A stretch of 64,000 bases of DNA, from positions 2,893,248 through 2,957,247 of the forward strand of contig NZ_VTFT01000001.1 of assembly GCF_008244685.1 (NCBI RefSeq). The letters run 5' to 3'. This document shows, piece after piece, positions 37,475 through 45,651 of the stretch. A program made the translations under genes and the position numbers. Origin of the DNA: Luteimonas viscosa. GTDB taxonomy: Bacteria > Pseudomonadota > Gammaproteobacteria > Xanthomonadales > Xanthomonadaceae. Below the pieces are notes generated by a model that was not told where the DNA came from, ran no database searches, and saw nothing but the letters and a program-made list of their open reading frames with translations. The first letter of the stretch is position 1; each line of letters opens with the position of its first letter.

Positions 37475-38160
37475 CGCGTCCCGTAGAGCACGATGGTCTT
37501 GCCGCGGGCGTGCAGCTTGCCGTCGACCTGCAGCTTCTTCAGCACCCGGCCCGCCATCTCGCGCGAGCAGCCGACCAGGCGCGCCAGTTCCTGCCGCGAC
37601 ACGCGCAGCTGGGTACCCTGCGGATGGGTCATCGCCTCGGGCTCGCGGGTCAGGTCGTGCAGGGTCCGGATGATGCGATCGGTCACGTCGAGGAAGGCCA
37701 GGCGCCCCGCCTTGCGGCTGGTGTCGAGCAGCCGACGCGAGAGCTGCACGCCGATCGCGTACATGATCGAGGTCGCGTCGTTGGCCAGGGTGCCGTCGAA
37801 CAGCTGGTACAGCCGCTCGTAGCTGATCTCGGCCAGTTCGCACTGGGTCCGGGTGCGCAGGATCACCTCGCGCACGTCGGTTTCGATGAACAGCCCCATC
37901 TCGCCGACGAACTCGCCGTTGCCGAAGTAGCCCAGCACGAGCTCCCGGCCGTCGTCCTCCTCGGTGATGATGCTGACCGAGCCGCTGATGACGAAATAGA
38001 GCGTGCCGGCCGGATCGCCGGGCCGGAACACCTCCGTTCGCGGCGGATAGCGCCGGCGGTGGCAATGGGCGAGGAAACGCTCGATGGTCGCGGGGGACGG
38101 CGCCATCGGGTGGGCAGGGCGGCGGTAGCTGCTGATCAGGGCCACAGGGCTTGGGTTCAT
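37471..38160 (-). CDS. clp: Crp-like global regulator Clp
   Basis: 229-residue transcription factor of the Crp/Fnr family, practically the same length and sequence pattern as Xanthomonas Clp. It has a cyclic nucleotide-binding domain (FRPGDPAGTLYFVISGSVS; GYFGNGEFVGEMGLFIETDV) and a C-terminal winged helix (RVSRQELARLVGCSREMAG). In Xanthomonas, Clp is switched off by cyclic di-GMP and controls extracellular enzymes, exopolysaccharide and virulence; this is known for the family, not shown here. Start: ATG at 38160, giving MNPSPVALISSY. Divergent from speD. Confidence 0.93.
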   Translation of the reverse strand: MNPSPVALISSYRRPAHPMAPSPATIERFLAHCHRRRYPPRTEVFRPGDPAGTLYFVISGSVSIITEEDDGRELVLGYFGNGEFVGEMGLFIETDVREVILRTRTQCELAEISYERLYQLFDGTLANDATSIMYAIGVQLSRRLLDTSRKAGRLAFLDVTDRIIRTLHDLTREPEAMTHPQGTQLRVSRQELARLVGCSREMAGRVLKKLQVDGKLHARGKTIVLYGTR

Positions 38161-38288
38161 GCAGGGGGGAACGGGGGAAGCCGTGAGATTAGGACGTCCG
38201 TGCCCGCGTAGCAAACGCGTTGCCCCCGTGGTCACGGGCTTTGCCGCATAATTCCGCCCTTCGCCTGCCCGACCGGGGACCGTCCGAC

Positions 38289-39083
38289 GTGGTCAAGCCA
38301 CTGCCTCGCCTGAAGCTCCAGGGCTTCAACAACCTCACCAAGTCGCTGTCGTTCAACATCTACGACGTGTGCTACGCCGCGTCGGAAGACGAGCGCCGAC
38401 GCTACATCGAGTACATCGACGAGCAGTACGACGCCGACCGCCTGACCCAGATCCTGAGCGACGTGGCCGAGATCATCGGCGCCAACATCCTCAACATCGC
38501 CCGCCAGGACTACGACCCGCAGGGCGCCTCGGTGACCATCCTCATCTCCGAGGAGCCGGTGATCGACAAGAAGGACGCCGGCAAGGAGATCATCTCCGAC
38601 GCGGTCGTGGCCCACCTGGACAAGTCGCACATCACGGTGCACACCTACCCGGAGACCCACCCGGACAACGGCATCGCCACCTTCCGCGCCGACATCGACG
38701 TGTCGACCTGCGGCGTGATCTCGCCGCTGAAGGCGCTGAACTACCTGATCGAGAGCCTCGAGTCCGACATCGTGGTGATGGACTACCGGGTGCGCGGCTT
38801 CACCCGCGACATCAAGGGCCGCAAGCACTACATCGACCACAAGATCAACTCGATCCAGGACTACCTGGCCAAGAACATCCGCGCCCGCTACGAGATGCTG
38901 GACGTCAACGTGTACCAGGAGGCCCTGTTCCACACGAAGATGCACCTGAAGGACTTCGACCTCGACAACTACCTGTTCGAGGAAAAGGCCCGGAACCTCT
39001 CGTTCAAGGAGCGCATGAAGATCGAGGCCCGGCTCAAGCGCGAGATCGAGGAGCTGTACCACGGGCGCAACCTGATCGATTGA
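38289..39083 (+). CDS. speD: S-adenosylmethionine decarboxylase proenzyme
   Basis: 264-residue proenzyme of the long proteobacterial class, making the aminopropyl donor for spermidine. It self-cleaves before a Ser to create the pyruvoyl cofactor: the site is Lys112-Ser113 in [16 protein letters not shown], matching Lys111-Ser112 of E. coli. Other conserved runs: [20 protein letters not shown] and [19 protein letters not shown]. The start is the GTG at 38289 ([18 protein letters not shown]); the frame remains open upstream, but this matches the family. A -10-like CATAAT lies at 38248-38253. Confidence 0.95.
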   Translation: MVKPLPRLKLQGFNNLTKSLSFNIYDVCYAASEDERRRYIEYIDEQYDADRLTQILSDVAEIIGANILNIARQDYDPQGASVTILISEEPVIDKKDAGKEIISDAVVAHLDKSHITVHTYPETHPDNGIATFRADIDVSTCGVISPLKALNYLIESLESDIVVMDYRVRGFTRDIKGRKHYIDHKINSIQDYLAKNIRARYEMLDVNVYQEALFHTKMHLKDFDLDNYLFEEKARNLSFKERMKIEARLKREIEELYHGRNLID

Positions 39084-39090
39084 TGGAAAG

Positions 39091-39233
39091 CGGGGATTCG
39101 GGATTCGGAATTGGGGATTCGGAACAGCGGTTCCCGCATGAGAACGGCCTTGCGCAGTGCGGGGCCGTTTCCGTCTGAGATCAGGCGCCCACGCCGCGCT
39201 TTATCCAATCCCCAATCCCGAATCCCAATCCCG
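39091..39233. repeat. inverted heptad repeats between speD and coq7
   Basis: A run of GGGATTCGG-type repeats (39091-39123) faces its near-complement made of CCAATCCC/GAATCCC units (39204-39233). The two form an inverted pair around about 80 bases. The repeat vocabulary (GGGATTC, GGGATTGG) is like the simple heptad runs found between genes in many Xanthomonadaceae and like the GAATCAC run beside trpD. Confidence 0.8.
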
Positions 39234-39263
39234 GCTGTAGAGCGGGCAATCCGCTCTACAGCC
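39233..39263 (-). terminator. hairpin overlapping the coq7 stop
   Basis: Perfect 13-bp stem (GGCTGTAGAGCGG / CCGCTCTACAGCC) with a 5-base loop. The stop codon of coq7 lies inside one arm. Likely a terminator for coq7 or a 3'-end stabiliser; only a weak T-run is present. Confidence 0.5.
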
Positions 39264-39951
39264 GATACGCCACCGCCTTCATGAACCTCGATGCCGCCGC
39301 CATCAGCGTCGGGATCGGCTGCGGCAGGATGCGGGCGCCGGCGAGTTCGGCGCTGTCGGCGTGGCGGGCCTCGTCCTGTTTCATCTGGCGCAGGATCTCC
39401 CGGCTGCGCTGGTCGGCCTCCGGGAGGGTCTGCAGGTGTTCGTCGAGGTGGGCCTCGACCTGGCGCTCGGTCTCGACCACGAAACCCAGGTTCCAGCCGT
39501 CGCCGCGCAGGCCGGCGGCCACCCCGAGCGCATAGCTGCCGCCGTACCACAGCGGATTGAAGAGGCTGGGGCGGCTGTCGAGTTCGCCCAGGCGGTCGGC
39601 ACACCAGGCCAGGTGGTCGGTTTCCTCCTGCGCGGCCTCGAGCAGGTGCTCCCGGGTCGCGGGCTCGCGCGCGACCGCGGCCTGGCCGAAGTACAGCCCC
39701 TGGGCGCAGACCTCGCCGACATGGTTGATCCGCATCAGCCCGGCGGCGTGGCGGCGCCCGGCCGGGTCCAGTTCCACGTCCGGCGTGTCCCCGGCCGGGT
39801 TGGCGCGCTGCGCCATGGGCCGGCCGAACACCGTTTCCAGCGCGCGCTGGGCCTCCACCAGGACCTGGTCCAGGGGCGCCAGGCGGCGCGGGACGACGCG
39901 TGGCGGGGCGGGCAGGGTGGCGGGCAACTGCGGGGTGGGGGGCGCAGGCAT
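39256..39951 (-). CDS. coq7: demethoxyubiquinone hydroxylase Coq7
   Basis: 231-residue di-iron enzyme of ubiquinone synthesis, hydroxylating 2-polyprenyl-3-methyl-6-methoxy-benzoquinone. Iron-ligand motifs: [37 protein letters not shown] (EExxH) and [18 protein letters not shown] (ExxxH). It ends with a short amphipathic membrane-binding stretch. Length and motifs match the proteobacterial Coq7 used in place of UbiF. Divergent from rplM. Confidence 0.94.
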   Translation of the reverse strand: MPAPPTPQLPATLPAPPRVVPRRLAPLDQVLVEAQRALETVFGRPMAQRANPAGDTPDVELDPAGRRHAAGLMRINHVGEVCAQGLYFGQAAVAREPATREHLLEAAQEETDHLAWCADRLGELDSRPSLFNPLWYGGSYALGVAAGLRGDGWNLGFVVETERQVEAHLDEHLQTLPEADQRSREILRQMKQDEARHADSAELAGARILPQPIPTLMAAASRFMKAVAYRL

Positions 39952-40050
39952 CGGGACTCCGGGTGGCCGTGGCCGGTAGGGCCGCGGGTCTGGCGGGAAC
40001 CGCCATCGTCGCCTGCGGGCGCCGGGGATGCCAGCGCTTCGGGACGCGGC

Positions 40051-40079
40051 TTGCGCCGGGCGACGCCGAAGGCTAGAAT
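40051..40079 (+). promoter_or_regulatory. promoter for rplM-rpsI
   Basis: A -35-like TTGCGC (40051-40056) and a -10-like TAGAAT (40074-40079) with exactly 17 bases between. About 100 bases of leader precede the rplM ATG; L13 operons in other bacteria are often controlled in that leader, though no defined structure was seen here. Confidence 0.6.
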
Positions 40080-40181
40080 TCCGCTTCTTTTTCCCGCAAT
40101 CACAACGCGTGGTGACGTTCCGCCGCCCCCCGGGGTCCCGGAACCAGCCCGACCAGGCACCCCGCCCGGAGTCATTTTTCG

Positions 40182-40610
40182 ATGAAGACCTTCACCGCCA
40201 AGTCCGAGACCGTCCAGCGCGACTGGTATCTCGTCGACGCCACCGGCAAGACGCTGGGCCGCCTGAGTTCCGAACTCGCGCGCCGCCTGCGCGGCAAGCA
40301 CAAGCCGGTCTACACCCCGCACGTCGACACCGGCGATTACCTGGTCGTGATCAACGCCGAGAAGATCACGGTGACCGGCAACAAGCTGGCCGACAAGAAG
40401 TACCACCGCTTCACCGGCCATATCGGCAACCTCAAGACCGAGTCGCTGGCGCAGGCGCTGGCGCGCCACCCCGAGCGGGTGATCGAGATCGCGGTCAAGG
40501 GCATGCTGCCGAAGAACACGCTCGGCCGCGCCATGTACCGCAAGCTCAAGGTGTACAAGGGTGCCGAGCATCCGCACGCCGCCCAGCAGCCCCAGCCCCT
40601 GGATATCTAA
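40182..40610 (+). CDS. rplM: 50S ribosomal protein L13
   Basis: 142-residue ribosomal protein that binds 23S rRNA early in 50S assembly. Conserved: [58 protein letters not shown] and [20 protein letters not shown]. Length is standard. It is followed three bases later by rpsI, the usual pairing. Confidence 0.98.
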   Translation: MKTFTAKSETVQRDWYLVDATGKTLGRLSSELARRLRGKHKPVYTPHVDTGDYLVVINAEKITVTGNKLADKKYHRFTGHIGNLKTESLAQALARHPERVIEIAVKGMLPKNTLGRAMYRKLKVYKGAEHPHAAQQPQPLDI

Positions 40611-40613
40611 ACG

Positions 40614-41006
40614 ATGGCTATCACCCAGAATTACGGCACCGGCCGTCGCAAGTCCTCCACCGCCCGCGTGTTCCTGCGCAAGGGCAGCGGCAGCATCACC
40701 GTCAACGGCCGTCCGCTGGACGAGTTCTTCGGCCGCGAGACCGCGCGCATGATCGTGCGCCAGCCGCTGGAACTGACGAAGAACACGGAAAGCTTCGACA
40801 TCGTCGTGACCGCGTCCGGCGGCGGCACCACCGGCCAGGCCGGCGCGATCCGCCTGGGCATCGCCCGTGCGCTGGTCGAGTACGACGAGACCCTGAAGAC
40901 CGACCTGCGCAAGGCCGGCTTCGTGACCCGCGACGCGCGCGAGGTCGAGCGCAAGAAGGTCGGCCTGCACAAGGCCCGCCGCGCCACGCAGTTCTCGAAG
41001 CGTTAA
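40614..41006 (+). CDS. rpsI: 30S ribosomal protein S9
   Basis: 130-residue protein of the small subunit head. Family features: [20 protein letters not shown] at the start, [18 protein letters not shown] in the middle, and the C-terminal basic tail [17 protein letters not shown] whose last residues reach the P-site tRNA. Length is standard. Confidence 0.98.
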   Translation: MAITQNYGTGRRKSSTARVFLRKGSGSITVNGRPLDEFFGRETARMIVRQPLELTKNTESFDIVVTASGGGTTGQAGAIRLGIARALVEYDETLKTDLRKAGFVTRDAREVERKKVGLHKARRATQFSKR

Positions 41007-41016
41007 TCCGGTTTCC

Positions 41017-41039
41017 ACGCCGTCGTCCGTCGACGGCGT
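41017..41039 (+). terminator. hairpin after rpsI
   Basis: Perfect 9-bp stem ACGCCGTCG/CGACGGCGT with a 5-base loop, ten bases after the rpsI stop, followed by TTACAAT. It could partly separate rplM-rpsI from the tRNA gene. Confidence 0.45.
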
Positions 41040-41054
41040 TACAATCGGTTGCAT

Positions 41055-41129
41055 AGCCCCGTCGCCAAGCGGTAAGGCACCTGACTCTGACTCAGGCATT
41101 CGGAGGTTCGAATCCTTCCGGGGCTGCCA
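41055..41129 (+). tRNA. tRNA-Gln (CTG anticodon)
   Basis: Complete cloverleaf of 75 bases. Acceptor stem AGCCCCG/CGGGGCT, D-arm GCCAAGCGGTAAGGC, anticodon stem CCTGA/TCAGG around loop CTCTGAC (anticodon CTG, reading CAG), T-arm CGGAGGTTCGAATCCTTCCG-like, discriminator G and encoded CCA. Closely resembles E. coli tRNA-Gln in the D-arm and loops. Confidence 0.95.
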
Positions 41130-41140
41130 ATCCGCGATAC

Positions 41141-41173
41141 GAGAGGACCCGCTTCGGCGGGTCTTCTCGTTTT
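41141..41173 (+). terminator. terminator of tRNA-Gln
   Basis: 12-bp stem (one G-T pair) closed by a TTCG tetraloop and followed by GTTTT, 11 bases after the tRNA end. A textbook intrinsic terminator. The rest of the gap to 41393 is GC-rich with no gene. Confidence 0.9.
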
Positions 41174-41392
41174 CCGGGCTGGCACGGCGGCCTGGGCCTC
41201 CAGGTGGATGCCGGTCCGTTCGCGCGGGATCGCGAGGGTGCGGCCCCCGGCGACGGGGGTGCGGCGGATCCCGCGGTTCCAGCGGGCAGCGGGCACGGCG
41301 GGGCAAAGGGCACCCGGTGGGGGGGGGGGCGGTGGCCCGCTTCCCGAGGGTCCGCCCTGCATCGCGCGGCCCGATTCCGCGATAATCCGCCG

Positions 41393-42136
41393 ATGACGGC
41401 TCCGTTTCCCCCGCCCCTGTCCGACGCCCGCCGGGTGCTGGACGACATCCGCGTTCACGGCTTCGCGGTGCTCCCGGCAGACGCGCTCGCCGCCCTGGCG
41501 CAGGCGCGCGGCGAGGACTTCGCGCGCCTGGAAGCGGGCTGGAACGACCTGCCGCCCGACGCCTATCTCCGCGACGGCGGCCGCTACCGCAGCCGCCGGC
41601 ATTCGTGCTTCGTGGTCCAGGGCGACGACGTGCGCCAGGCTCCGCACCGCGCCCACTGGCAGTCGCTCGATTACAACGCGCTGCATGGCGGCATGCTGCG
41701 CATGTTCGAGCCGATCGCACCGGAAACGGTCGGCGCGCCGGCGTGGACGGCGCTGCTCCGCGGCCTGGCCCGCTGGTGTTCCGCGCTCAAGGGCGACCAG
41801 CCGTGGTACGTGGAGGCGCACCAGTTCCGCATCGACACCACCGACGGCATCGGCCGGCCGACGCCGGAAGGCGCGCACCGCGACGGCGTCGATTTCGTCG
41901 CCGTGATCCTGGTGGCGCGCCACGCCATCAAGGGCGGGGAGACCCGCGTGTTCCAGGCCGACGGCCCCGACGGGCAGCGCTTCACCCTGCTGCAGCCGTG
42001 GTCGCTGCTGTTCCTGGACGATGCACGCATGATCCACGAGTCGACCCCGATCCAGCCGGCCAGCGAAGATGCGCCCGGCCATCGCGACACCCTGGTGCTC
42101 ACCTTCCGTGCCGGCGGCTTCCAGGGCGACGACTGA
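41393..42136 (+). CDS. 2OG-Fe(II) dioxygenase family protein
   Basis: 247-residue protein of the 2-oxoglutarate/iron dioxygenase type (2OG-Fe_Oxy_2 family, which includes Bacillus isoleucine 4-hydroxylase). The iron-binding HxD...H pattern is visible as GAHRDGVDFVAVILVARH (about residues 162-179) with the distal His in DARMIHESTPI (about 214), and the 2OG-binding Arg in HRDTLVLTFRAGGF near the end. Substrate unknown; a free amino acid is a reasonable guess. The start at 41393 lies seven bases after a -10-like GATAAT, which suggests a leaderless message. Confidence 0.8.
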   Translation: MTAPFPPPLSDARRVLDDIRVHGFAVLPADALAALAQARGEDFARLEAGWNDLPPDAYLRDGGRYRSRRHSCFVVQGDDVRQAPHRAHWQSLDYNALHGGMLRMFEPIAPETVGAPAWTALLRGLARWCSALKGDQPWYVEAHQFRIDTTDGIGRPTPEGAHRDGVDFVAVILVARHAIKGGETRVFQADGPDGQRFTLLQPWSLLFLDDARMIHESTPIQPASEDAPGHRDTLVLTFRAGGFQGDD

Positions 42137-42245
42137 GGCGTCCAGGCGAGGCGCGGCGAAGGGGGAGCGATCCCCGCCCCCGGCACGGGCGGCTATGATC
42201 CGGCCCCAAGGGGTCGCGCACCCAACCGGAGGTCGGAGCGAGGCG

Positions 42246-42797
42246 ATGGGTGAGGATCTGACCCGTTTGCTGCATGGGTGGCGGGGAGGCGACGCGGCCG
42301 CGCGCGACCGTTTGCTGGAAGAGGTCTACGACACCTTGCGCGGGATGGCGGCCGCGCGCCTGGGCCGCAGCCGCGACCAGCGTACGCTCCAGCCGACGGC
42401 CGTGGTCAACGAGGCGCTGATGCGCATGCTCGGCGGCGATCTCGACTGGGAGGACCGCGCGCACTTCTTCGCGCTGGCGTCGCTGAAGATGCGTTCGGTG
42501 CTGGTCGACCATGCGCGCGCCCGTGCCGCGGACAAACGTGGCGGCGACGTCGCCATGCTCACGCTCTCGCACGCGGAGCGCGAATCGGGCGAGGACGTGG
42601 AATACGACGTGATGGCGCTTCACCAGGCGCTCGAGCAGTTGGCGATGCGCGATGTGCGCGCCGCGCGCGGCCTGGAGATGGCCTACTTCGGCGGCATGGA
42701 ACAGCGCGATATCGCCTGCGTGCTGGGGATATCGGTGCCGACGGTCGAGCGCGACCTGCGCTTTGCGCGGGCGTGGTTGAACCAGCGGCTGTCCTAG
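42246..42797 (+). CDS. ECF sigma factor, kinase-linked type
   Basis: 183-residue extracytoplasmic-function sigma factor. It contains sigma region 2 (AAARLGRSRDQRTLQPTAVV, NEALMRML, HFFALASLKMRSVLVDHARA) and region 4 with the helix-turn-helix MEQRDIACVLGISVPTVERD. The form matches the TIGR02999/ECF43-like group, whose members usually lie next to a Ser/Thr kinase and have no anti-sigma factor; in Xanthomonas and Vibrio such a sigma is activated by phosphorylation. Here the kinase gene starts two bases after its stop. Start ATG 42246; an extended -10-like TATGAT lies about 50 bases upstream. Confidence 0.9.
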   Translation: MGEDLTRLLHGWRGGDAAARDRLLEEVYDTLRGMAAARLGRSRDQRTLQPTAVVNEALMRMLGGDLDWEDRAHFFALASLKMRSVLVDHARARAADKRGGDVAMLTLSHAERESGEDVEYDVMALHQALEQLAMRDVRAARGLEMAYFGGMEQRDIACVLGISVPTVERDLRFARAWLNQRLS

Positions 42798-42799
42798 GC

Positions 42800-45589
42800 A
42801 TGGAAACCACGGCCATGGACGCCGCGCACTGGCAGGACCTGAGGCGGCTGTTCGACGCGGTGTGCGACCTGCCGTCGTCGCAGTGGGAGGCGGGCCTGCG
42901 CGCGCTCAGCGAGGATCCTGCACTGGTGGCCGAGGCCCTGGCCCTGCTCCATGCACAGACCGCCAGCTTCGACCGCGCGCTGCAGCCGCTGCGGGACCTC
43001 ATGGCGTCGTTGCCCGACGCCGAACTGCAGGTCGGCGGGCGCCTGGGCGCCTGGCAACTGGTCGAACGCCTGGGAAGCGGCGGCATGGGCACCGTGTTCG
43101 TGGCCGAACGCGCCGATGGCCTGTTCCGCCAGCGCGTGGCGATCAAGCTGCTGCGCGGCACCGCAGGCGGAGGGGCGACCGCCGAACGCCTGGCGGTCGA
43201 GCGCCAGATCCTTGCGGACCTGCAGCATCCGGACATCGCCCGGCTCTACGACGGCGGCACCACCCCTGCGGGCGCGCCGTACCTGGTGATGGAGTACGTC
43301 CAGGGCCAGCCGCTGGACGAGTACTGCGAGCAAGCGGCACCACCCCTGCAACAACGCCTCGGGATGTTCCTGCGCATCTGCCGCGCGGTGCAGGCCGCGC
43401 ACCAGCGCCTGGTGGTGCATTGCGACCTCAAGCCCGGGAACGTGCTGGTGCGTCCGGGCGGCGATCCGGTGCTGCTGGATTTCGGCATCGCCCGGCTGCT
43501 GGATGCGGAGGCGCCGGGAGAGGCCAGCGCGTTCTGCACCCCTGCCTACGCCAGTCCGGAGTTGTTCGCCGGCAAGTCCGTCAGCGTCGTCAGCGACGTC
43601 TTCAGCCTCGGGATCCTGCTGACCGAATTGCTGGCGTGCCGAAGGGTCGGCCGCGGCGCGGGCGACATCGGCGTGCCGGTCCCGATGCCTTCCGCCCACG
43701 CCCACCCGGCTTGCCCCTGGCGTCGACGCCTGGCGGGCGACCTGGACGCGATCGCCGCCCGTGCATGCGCGCTCGATCCATCTCGGCGATACCCGTCGGT
43801 GGAGGCGTTCGCCGCCGACGTCGAGCGGCATATGCAACGGCGCCCGGTGCGCGCCCGCGTGCCGACCCTGCGCTACCGTGCCGGCAGGTGGCTGCATCGG
43901 CACTGGCGGGAGGGGGCGGTGGCCGCGGCGATGGTGCTGGGCGCAGGCGTGTTCGTCTGGCAACTGGGGATGGCCCAGGCGCGCGCGCAGCGCGAGGCCG
44001 AAGTCGCCAGCCAGGTCGCGGACTTCCTGATCGAAGCGTTCACCGTCGACAGCGGTGCGGCGCAGGGCAAGGACGGACGGGGCGAGATAAGCGCGCGCGA
44101 GGTCCTCGATCGCGGCGCGGCCAGGGTCGACTCGAGCCTGGCGCACGCTCCGCACATGCAGGCGCGCCTGCGCATGGTGCTGGGCCGGGCTTACCGGGGG
44201 CTCGGCGTGCCGGGGCGGGCGGAAGGACTGTTTCGGCAGGCGGCCGACGACTACCTCGCTCCCGCCGTCGCCCGGCCGCTCGATGCAGCCAGCGCCCTCG
44301 ATGAACTGTCCGTCCTCATGTCCAACCAGATGCGGGGCGACCAGGCCGTCGAGGTCGCGCGGCAGGCGGTGGCGTTGCGCGAGTCGGGCGGTGCCGACCA
44401 GGCGGCGCTGGCCCACGCCTACAACGTGCTCGGCCTGGCGCTGTTGAGGAGCGCCGATCTCGACGGTTCGCGCGAAGCGCTGGAAAGCAGTCTTGCGATC
44501 GGTCGCAGGGTCTTCGGTGAGGGAACGGTCGCGAACTCCAGCGCGCTCCACAATCTGGGCTTGCTGCATCGCGAGATGGGGGACAACGCTGCATCCGAAA
44601 CCCACTATCGACAGGCGCTCGCGATCAGGCGCCGGCACCATCGGCACAGCGACATGGTGCAGTCCAGCCTCCAGGGGCTCGCCGTCACCCTTGCCGCGCA
44701 GGGCCGTCATGGCGAGTCGGTGGCGCTGCTGCGCGAGAATCTGGCGCTGGCGCGCGCCCTGTACGGCATCGACAGCGACAAGGTGGCGAAGGCGCGGCTG
44801 CGCCTGGCGATCGCGCTGCAGGACCGGGGGAACTACCTCGAAGCGCACGAGCACCTGCTGCAGGCGCTGGCGACCAGCGAGCGGGTCGGTGGCGCGGATG
44901 GCCTCGATCATGCCCATATCCTCAATGCGTACGCGGGCCTGCTCGCCGCGCGCGGAGACGAGCCCGGGGCCGAGCGGGGGTACCGACGGGTGCTGGCGAT
45001 CCGGCGCAGGCACCTGCCGGCAGATGACCGAGCGCTGATGCGTACCTCCGAACAGCTGGCCCTGGTACTGGCGCGCCAGCAACGCATCGCGGAAGCGGAC
45101 AGCGCCTTCCAGGGTGCGTTGCCGCGGTGGCGACAGATCTACCGGACGGCGGGGGCGATGCCGCTTGAACTCGCCGGCGCGCAATTGCGGCACGCCGAGT
45201 GGCTGCTTCGGCGGGGTGCCCTGGAGGCCGCCGAAGCGTCGCTGCAGGCATCGCTGGACGGCCAGCCGCCGATGCAGCTCCGCGCGCAGGCGCTGAAGGC
45301 CGAACTTGCGCTGGCACGCGACGAGTGGGATCGGTCGCGGGGGCGATGGGAATCGGTGATCGAACGCGGCAGTGCCGTGTACGGTGCTGACAGCGTCCTG
45401 GTCGCGGAATGGAGAGTGCCCTATGCCCGGGCATTGGCTGCCAGCGAAAGGTGGCGCGAGGCCGAGGAGCAGTTGCGCCTGGCCGAGCCGCCCTTGCGCA
45501 GGGAGATGGTTGCCGACGCGCCGATCTTGCGGGAGGTGGACTCGGTCCGGGCGACGCTGGCCACCGCTGGCCGGCAAGTCGGCGGATAA
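42800..45589 (+). CDS. Ser/Thr protein kinase with membrane helix and TPR-like repeats
   Basis: 929-residue receptor-like kinase. Kinase domain about 80-345: glycine loop LGSGGMGTVF (about 91), VAIKLL lysine (about 116), catalytic loop HCDLKPGNVLV (about 207) with the nucleophilic-base Asp present but the usual Arg of HRD replaced by Cys, DFGIARL (about 227) and ASPELF. One hydrophobic segment about 370-394 then a long outer domain, about 480-930, of TPR-like repeats (GLALLRSADLDGSREALE, NLGLLHREMGDNAASETHYR). It probably senses an outside signal and phosphorylates the neighbouring ECF sigma factor (inference). Starts two bases after the sigma gene. Confidence 0.9.
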   Translation: METTAMDAAHWQDLRRLFDAVCDLPSSQWEAGLRALSEDPALVAEALALLHAQTASFDRALQPLRDLMASLPDAELQVGGRLGAWQLVERLGSGGMGTVFVAERADGLFRQRVAIKLLRGTAGGGATAERLAVERQILADLQHPDIARLYDGGTTPAGAPYLVMEYVQGQPLDEYCEQAAPPLQQRLGMFLRICRAVQAAHQRLVVHCDLKPGNVLVRPGGDPVLLDFGIARLLDAEAPGEASAFCTPAYASPELFAGKSVSVVSDVFSLGILLTELLACRRVGRGAGDIGVPVPMPSAHAHPACPWRRRLAGDLDAIAARACALDPSRRYPSVEAFAADVERHMQRRPVRARVPTLRYRAGRWLHRHWREGAVAAAMVLGAGVFVWQLGMAQARAQREAEVASQVADFLIEAFTVDSGAAQGKDGRGEISAREVLDRGAARVDSSLAHAPHMQARLRMVLGRAYRGLGVPGRAEGLFRQAADDYLAPAVARPLDAASALDELSVLMSNQMRGDQAVEVARQAVALRESGGADQAALAHAYNVLGLALLRSADLDGSREALESSLAIGRRVFGEGTVANSSALHNLGLLHREMGDNAASETHYRQALAIRRRHHRHSDMVQSSLQGLAVTLAAQGRHGESVALLRENLALARALYGIDSDKVAKARLRLAIALQDRGNYLEAHEHLLQALATSERVGGADGLDHAHILNAYAGLLAARGDEPGAERGYRRVLAIRRRHLPADDRALMRTSEQLALVLARQQRIAEADSAFQGALPRWRQIYRTAGAMPLELAGAQLRHAEWLLRRGALEAAEASLQASLDGQPPMQLRAQALKAELALARDEWDRSRGRWESVIERGSAVYGADSVLVAEWRVPYARALAASERWREAEEQLRLAEPPLRREMVADAPILREVDSVRATLATAGRQVGG

Positions 45590-45590
45590 A

Positions 45591-45618
45591 GGGAGCGGAG
45601 ACGTCCGCCTCCGCTCCC
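45591..45618. terminator. hairpin between kinase and autotransporter
   Basis: 10-bp stem GGGAGCGGAG/CTCCGCTCCC-type with an 8-base loop in the short gap between the two convergent genes. Read on the minus strand it is followed by CTTTATC, so it fits best as the terminator of the autotransporter, but can serve both. Confidence 0.6.
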
Positions 45619-45651
45619 GCGTCGCCGACAGCGTCGGTGCCGATCACGGCA

